Assembly (NCBI RefSeq): GCF_028613635.1
Contig: NZ_JAQRMY010000002.1
Coordinates: 992,001 to 1,056,000 of the forward strand
Reading direction: 5' to 3'
Origin: Devosia sp. ZB163
Lineage (GTDB): Bacteria > Pseudomonadota > Alphaproteobacteria > Rhizobiales > Devosiaceae
DNA length: 64,000 nucleotides
In this document: positions 60,112 through 64,000 of the stretch, one piece after another
How positions within the stretch are numbered: position 1 is the first letter of the stretch
Layout of the letters: every line of letters starts with the position of its first letter
Translations under genes and position numbers: made by a program
The notes under the pieces: model-generated
The model's database searches: none
What the model was told of the DNA's origin: nothing
What the model saw: only the letters and a program-made list of their open reading frames with translations

Positions 60112-60681
60112 CTAGTTATGCAGCGACCGGCGGATGGCCGCCGTGACTTCCTCGACCGGCTGCATGCCGTCGACAGTCTTCAGAATGCTCTTGCCACGGT
60201 AGTACTCGACCAGCGGTGCGGTCTGTTCGCGATAGACGTTGAGGCGGTTACGCAGCACTTCCTCATTGTCGTCGCCACGGGCAACCCCCGATTCCTTGGC
60301 ACGCTTGGCAATGCGCTGCACCAGGATGTCGGGCTCGGCCGTGATCTCGACCACGGCGTCGAGCTGCATCCCCTTGTCGGTCAGCATCTCGTCGAGCGCC
60401 TCGGCCTGCGGAATGGTCCGCGGGAAGCCGTCCAGCACGAAACCGGCCTTGCAGTCTTCCTGGTCCAGGCGTTCGGAGACGATCCCGTTCACGATCTCGT
60501 CAGAGACGAGGTCGCCACGATCCATGATCTCCTTGGCCGCCAGGCCCATCGGGGTCTTCGCCGCAATCGCGGAGCGAAGGATGTCTCCGGTCGACAGCTG
60601 CGGAATACCGTAGCTGTCGATCAGCACCTTCGCCTGGGTACCCTTCCCCGCCCCCGGGGGCCCAAGCAGAATCAACCTCAT
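60112..60681 (-). CDS. adk: Adenylate kinase
   Basis: A 189-residue short-LID adenylate kinase: LLGPPGAGKGTQAKVL (P-loop), STGDILRSAI, the signature GFVLDGFPRTIPQAE, and a LID without the zinc Cys, usual for alphaproteobacteria. It interconverts AMP, ADP and ATP. Its start overlaps the secY stop by four bases. Confidence 0.97.
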   Translation of the reverse strand: MRLILLGPPGAGKGTQAKVLIDSYGIPQLSTGDILRSAIAAKTPMGLAAKEIMDRGDLVSDEIVNGIVSERLDQEDCKAGFVLDGFPRTIPQAEALDEMLTDKGMQLDAVVEITAEPDILVQRIAKRAKESGVARGDDNEEVLRNRLNVYREQTAPLVEYYRGKSILKTVDGMQPVEEVTAAIRRSLHN

Positions 60682-62012
60682 TTACGCTTGCTCCCAAGCC
60701 GCGAACGCTTCACCAGACCCTCGTACTGCTGCGCGATCAGATGGCTCTGGATCTGCGTCACGGTATCGAGGGTGACAGTCACGATAATCAGCAGCGAAGT
60801 GCCGCCGATGAACTGGCTGACGTTCAACTGGCTGTGGATCAGCTCCGGAATAAGCGCGACGACCGTGAGGTAGAGCGCGCCGATCACCGTGATGCGGGTC
60901 AGCACATAGTCGATGTACTGGGCCGTCCGCTCGCCCGGACGGATGCCCGGGATGAAGCCGCCGGAGCGCTTCAGATTGTCCGCGGTATCGGTCGGGTTGA
61001 AGACGATCGAGGTGTAGAAGAACGCGAAGAAGATGATCAGGACGGCGAACAGGATCAGGTAGAGCGGCTGGCCACGGCCGAGCAGCGCTGCGGTCACCTG
61101 CAGCCACTGGGGCGCATCGCCCTGGCTGGCAAACGACGCAATGGTCGCCGGCAGCAGCAGGAGCGAAGAACCGAAGATCACCGGGATAACGCCCGCGGTG
61201 TTGAGCTTGAGCGGCAGGTGCGACGTGTCGCCCTGGAACATCTTGTTGCCCACCTGGCGCTTCGGATACTGGATCAGAAGCCGTCGCTGGGCCCGCTCGA
61301 AGAACACGATCACTGCGATCACCAGGATGGCGATCAACGGCAGCAGGATGCTCCAGAAGCCGGCAATACCACCCGTACGGGTCAGTTCCAGGGTCTGGAC
61401 GATCGTTGCCGGCAGGTTCGCCACGATACCGGCGAAGATGATCAGCGAGATGCCGTTACCGATGCCGCGCGAGGTGATCTGCTCACCCAGCCACATCAGG
61501 AACATCGTACCGCCCACGAGCGTGATCACGGTCGAGACACGGAAGAACCAGCCCGGATTGATCACCACGCCCTGGCTGCTCTCGAGACCGATCGCAATGC
61601 CGTAGGCCTGGACCGCACAGAACAGCACCGCGAGATAACGCGTGTACTGGTTCAGCTTGCGGCGCCCGCTCTCGCCTTCCTTGCGGAGGGCTTCGAGGCG
61701 TGGGGACGCCGTCGTGATGACCTGCACCACGATCGAGGCGGTAATGTACGGGATGAGGTTGAGCGCAAAGATCGCCATGCGCTGCACGGCACCGCCGGCA
61801 AACATGTCGAACATCCCGAAAATGCCCTGCGAGGCATTCTGGAACGTCTGCGCATAGGCATCAGGATCGATGCCCGGCACCGGGATGTAAGTCCCGAGCC
61901 GATAAACGAGAAGCGCACCCAGCGTGAACCAGATGCGCTGCTGGAGGGCCTTCGCTTTCGCGAAGGTCCCGAAGTTGAGATTTCTGGCCAGCTGTTCGGC
62001 TGCGGACGCCAT
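60678..62012 (-). CDS. secY: Preprotein translocase subunit SecY
   Basis: A 444-residue channel protein with ten membrane helices. Family marks are YRLGTYIPVPGIDP in the first helix, FALNLIPYITASIVVQ, GIGNGISLIIFAGI, and GFIPGIRPGERTAQYIDYVL near the cytoplasmic loops that meet the ribosome and SecA. It forms the SecYEG export channel. rplO ends 32 bases upstream. Confidence 0.98.
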   Translation of the reverse strand: MASAAEQLARNLNFGTFAKAKALQQRIWFTLGALLVYRLGTYIPVPGIDPDAYAQTFQNASQGIFGMFDMFAGGAVQRMAIFALNLIPYITASIVVQVITTASPRLEALRKEGESGRRKLNQYTRYLAVLFCAVQAYGIAIGLESSQGVVINPGWFFRVSTVITLVGGTMFLMWLGEQITSRGIGNGISLIIFAGIVANLPATIVQTLELTRTGGIAGFWSILLPLIAILVIAVIVFFERAQRRLLIQYPKRQVGNKMFQGDTSHLPLKLNTAGVIPVIFGSSLLLLPATIASFASQGDAPQWLQVTAALLGRGQPLYLILFAVLIIFFAFFYTSIVFNPTDTADNLKRSGGFIPGIRPGERTAQYIDYVLTRITVIGALYLTVVALIPELIHSQLNVSQFIGGTSLLIIVTVTLDTVTQIQSHLIAQQYEGLVKRSRLGSKRK

Positions 62013-62044
62013 AGTCGCTCCCTTTAGAATGGGGCCAGGCGCTC

Positions 62045-62530
62045 TTAGGCGTCAGCCTTCACTTCTGCCTGAGGCATATCGACCTTGCCACCGGCTGCTT
62101 CAATAGCAGCAAGCGCACCCTTGGTCGCGTGAGCAACCTTGAAGGTCACCTTCTTGGCAGTGAAACCCGAGCTGCCGATCAGGCGGACGCCGTCGAGCTC
62201 GCGACGGATCACACCGGCCTGCACGAGCGCCGCCGCATCGACCACGCCCTTGATGTCCAGCTTGCCGCTGTCGATGTAGGCCTGGATACGATCGATACGC
62301 AGCTGGTTCCACTTCTTGGGATTGGGAACGTTGAAGCCGCGCTTCGGCATACGCATGTGAAGGGGCATCTGGCCGCCTTCGAAGCCGTTGATGGCAACGC
62401 CGGAGCGCGCCGTCTGGCCCTTGCCGCCACGGCCGCCGGTCTTGCCGACGCCCGAGCCGATACCACGACCGACGCGTACGCGCTTCTTGTTGGCGCCCGG
62501 GTTGTCCCGGAGTTCGTTCAAACGAGTCAT
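62045..62530 (-). CDS. rplO: 50S ribosomal protein L15
   Basis: A 161-residue L15. The Gly-rich basic N-terminus RVGRGIGSGVGKTGGRGGKG is diagnostic, followed by GFEGGQMPLHMRMPKRGFNV. It binds 23S rRNA late in 50S assembly. The C-terminal Lys/Ala tail is longer than in E. coli (144 residues), as in other alphaproteobacteria. Confidence 0.97.
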   Translation of the reverse strand: MTRLNELRDNPGANKKRVRVGRGIGSGVGKTGGRGGKGQTARSGVAINGFEGGQMPLHMRMPKRGFNVPNPKKWNQLRIDRIQAYIDSGKLDIKGVVDAAALVQAGVIRRELDGVRLIGSSGFTAKKVTFKVAHATKGALAAIEAAGGKVDMPQAEVKADA

Positions 62531-62541
62531 TGTTCTCGTCC

Positions 62542-62730
62542 TTATTTGGCGTCGACGACGCGCACGAGGTGCGGGATCTTACGGATCATGCCGCGGACCT
62601 CGGGGGTGTCCTTGAGGGTCGACTGCTTGCGGATCTTGTTCAGCCCCAAACCGATGAGGGTGGCGCGCTGGTCCTGCGGACGGCGCGTCGGGCTGGCGAT
62701 CTGCTCGATGGTGACGGTCTTGTCGGCCAT
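62542..62730 (-). CDS. rpmD: 50S ribosomal protein L30
   Basis: A 62-residue L30: [50 protein letters not shown]. The ATG at 62730 begins MADKTVT; the frame extends five codons further from 62745 but the shorter start matches the family. It lies 11 bases before rplO. Confidence 0.96.
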   Translation of the reverse strand: MADKTVTIEQIASPTRRPQDQRATLIGLGLNKIRKQSTLKDTPEVRGMIRKIPHLVRVVDAK

Positions 62731-62752
62731 AGTACTAACTCCCAAGCCCTAA

Positions 62753-63280
62753 TCAGGCTTCGACGGTCTCGCCACGGCGAGCCTGCAGGTCGGAGACCTT
62801 CAGGCCACGGCGGGCGGCGACCGAGCGCGGGCTATCAACGCGCTTCAGCGCATCGAAGGTGGCCCGGACCATGTTGTAGGGATTGGCGGTGCCCTGCGAC
62901 TTCGCCACGATGTCGTTGACCCCGAGGGTCTCGAACACAGCGCGCATCGGGCCGCCGGCGATGATGCCGGTGCCGGGGACAGCTGCACGCAGGATGACCT
63001 TGCCGGCGCCGTGGTGGCCGACCACATCGTGGTGCAGCGTACGGGCTTCGCGCAGCGGAACGCGGATCATCTGGCGCTTGGCCTGCTCGGTGGCCTTGCG
63101 GATGGCCTCAGGCACTTCACGCGCCTTGCCATGACCGAAGCCAACGCGGCCCTTCTGATCACCAACCACGACCAGGGCGGCGAAGCCGAAGCGACGGCCA
63201 CCCTTCACAACCTTGGCGACGCGGTTGATGTGAACCAGCCGGTCGACGAATTCGCTTTCGCGCTCTTGAACGTCTCTCAT
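62753..63280 (-). CDS. rpsE: 30S ribosomal protein S5
   Basis: A 175-residue S5. The double-stranded RNA-binding part is [20 protein letters not shown] then [19 protein letters not shown]; the C-terminal domain has [20 protein letters not shown]. Changes in this protein are known to give spectinomycin resistance; the loop region here looks wild type. It lies 22 bases after rplR. Confidence 0.97.
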   Translation of the reverse strand: MRDVQERESEFVDRLVHINRVAKVVKGGRRFGFAALVVVGDQKGRVGFGHGKAREVPEAIRKATEQAKRQMIRVPLREARTLHHDVVGHHGAGKVILRAAVPGTGIIAGGPMRAVFETLGVNDIVAKSQGTANPYNMVRATFDALKRVDSPRSVAARRGLKVSDLQARRGETVEA

Positions 63281-63302
63281 CGAAATTTCCTTTGTCGCCG
63301 GA

Positions 63303-63665
63303 TCAGAACTTCAGGCCGCCTTCGCGGGCCGCCTCGGCAAGGGCCTTCACCCTGCCGTGATAGAGGTAGGCGCCACGGTCGAACACGACCTCGCCAACCT
63401 TGGCAGCAACACCGCGCTCGGCGATCAGCTTGCCGACGGTGGCCGCAGCCTCCGCAGTCGAGCCGCTCTTGAGCTTGGCCTTCACATCCTTGTCGATCGT
63501 CGAAGCCGCCGCGAGCGTACGGCCCGAAGCATCGTCGATGATCTGCGCATAAATGTTCTTGTCGGTGCGGTGCACGGACAGGCGCGGCTGGCCACTGGAG
63601 TTGGCCTTGAGCGCCTTGCGGACGCGGGCCTTGCGGCGATCCGCACCTTTGAGCTTGGTCTGCAT
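63303..63665 (-). CDS. rplR: 50S ribosomal protein L18
   Basis: A 120-residue L18, which binds 5S r[58 protein letters not shown] and [20 protein letters not shown]-like [20 protein letters not shown] at the end. It starts 11 bases after rplF. Confidence 0.97.
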   Translation of the reverse strand: MQTKLKGADRRKARVRKALKANSSGQPRLSVHRTDKNIYAQIIDDASGRTLAAASTIDKDVKAKLKSGSTAEAAATVGKLIAERGVAAKVGEVVFDRGAYLYHGRVKALAEAAREGGLKF

Positions 63666-63676
63666 CTGGCGCTTCC

Positions 63677-64000
63677 TTACTTCTTCTTGCCTTCTTTGCG
63701 GGCGATGAACTCGCCCACATAGCGCACACCCTTGCCCTTGTAGGGCTCCGGCGGACGCCAGCCGCGAATGTCAGCGGCAACCTGGCCAACCTGCTGCTTG
63801 TCGATCCCGGTGACGACGACTTCCGTCTGGGTCGGGGTCGCAATGGTGATACCCGCGGGGGTCTCGAACACCACGTCGTGGCTGAAACCGAGCGAGAGCT
63901 TCAGATCCTTGCCCTGCATGGCAGCGCGGTAACCCACGCCCTGGATCGCCAGCTTCCGCTCGAACCCGTCCTTCACGCCGACCACGAGATTGTTGATCAA
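63677..64000 (-). CDS. rplF: 50S ribosomal protein L6, C-terminal part
   Basis: The frame is open to the window edge; 107 residues are visible and the N-terminal 70 or so are missing. [39 protein letters not shown] and the closing [20 protein letters not shown] are standard L6. The first visible codon is internal, not a start. Upstream spc genes (rpsH, rpsN, rplE) are expected beyond the edge. Confidence 0.96.
   Translation of the reverse strand: MINNLVVGVKDGFERKLAIQGVGYRAAMQGKDLKLSLGFSHDVVFETPAGITIATPTQTEVVVTGIDKQQVGQVAADIRGWRPPEPYKGKGVRYVGEFIARKEGKKK

Overview
The window is 64 kb of GC-rich chromosome (roughly 63-65 % G+C by eye) carrying almost only core genes. Gene content and order point to an alphaproteobacterium of the Hyphomicrobiales, most like Devosia or a close relative. 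The pointers are dusB-ntrB-ntrC-ntrY-ntrX-hfq-hflX in classical order, fused ispDF, lipoyl-fused pdhB, ATP12, and GlsB and SpoA-type small proteins. The genus is an inference from gene order, not a measured identity. I see no prophage, integrase, insertion sequence, CRISPR array or antibiotic gene cluster.

Layout. 1-5.6 kb (+): end of rarA, a decayed YqiJ-like region, fluC/crcB, rluC, a secreted lectin-like protein, two tandem HAD phosphatases and ATP12. 5.6-8.9 kb (-): repeats, then rimO-folP-folB-folK. 9.0-14.1 kb is the least conserved part: two tandem DoxX genes with duplicated leaders, a DUF4282 protein, lipB, a lone SpoA (FliN-like) protein, tRNA-Leu(GAG), a 3' remnant of nrdB, a small secreted Cys-rich protein, a MerR regulator with its dyad, a two-helix membrane protein and a degenerate COG0523-like ORF. 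14.2-18.9 kb: metH, a methionine-type palindrome and a divergent alpha/beta hydrolase. 19.1-28.5 kb (+): rlpA, D,D-carboxypeptidase, tmk-holB-metG-tatD-MBL hydrolase, ridA, a hydratase-family protein and mazG.

28.5-37.8 kb (-): the nitrogen two-component cluster dusB-ntrB-ntrC, ntrY-ntrX, then hfq and hflX. 38.0-39.7 kb (+): ispDF and cinA/pncC. 39.7-49.2 kb (-): one long run ftsB-pdhA-pdhB-deaminase-pdhC-SGNH-GNAT-lpdA-glsB(frameshifted)-glsB-lipA-ratA. It carries every pyruvate dehydrogenase subunit (E1, E2, E3) and the lipoate synthase needed to lipoylate it; lipB lies at 11 kb. 49.3-57.4 kb: a nucleotidyltransferase, eno, an unknown ORF plus AraC/GyrI regulator, two extended-SDR proteins, a P-loop kinase-like protein and dld. 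57.5-64 kb (-): the distal half of the spc/alpha ribosomal operon, rplF(partial)-rplR-rpsE-rpmD-rplO-secY-adk-rpsM-rpsK-rpoA-rplQ, closed by a clear terminator.

No complete new system is visible. The most informative oddities are an NtrX that has lost key ATPase residues, a sigma-54-like element inside the ntrC terminator ahead of ntrY, the nrdB remnant beside tRNA-Leu, a fresh-looking frameshift in one of two tandem glsB genes, the tandem DoxX genes with duplicated leaders, the degenerate P-loop-less COG0523 relative behind metH, and a folded intergenic element at 53.8 kb.
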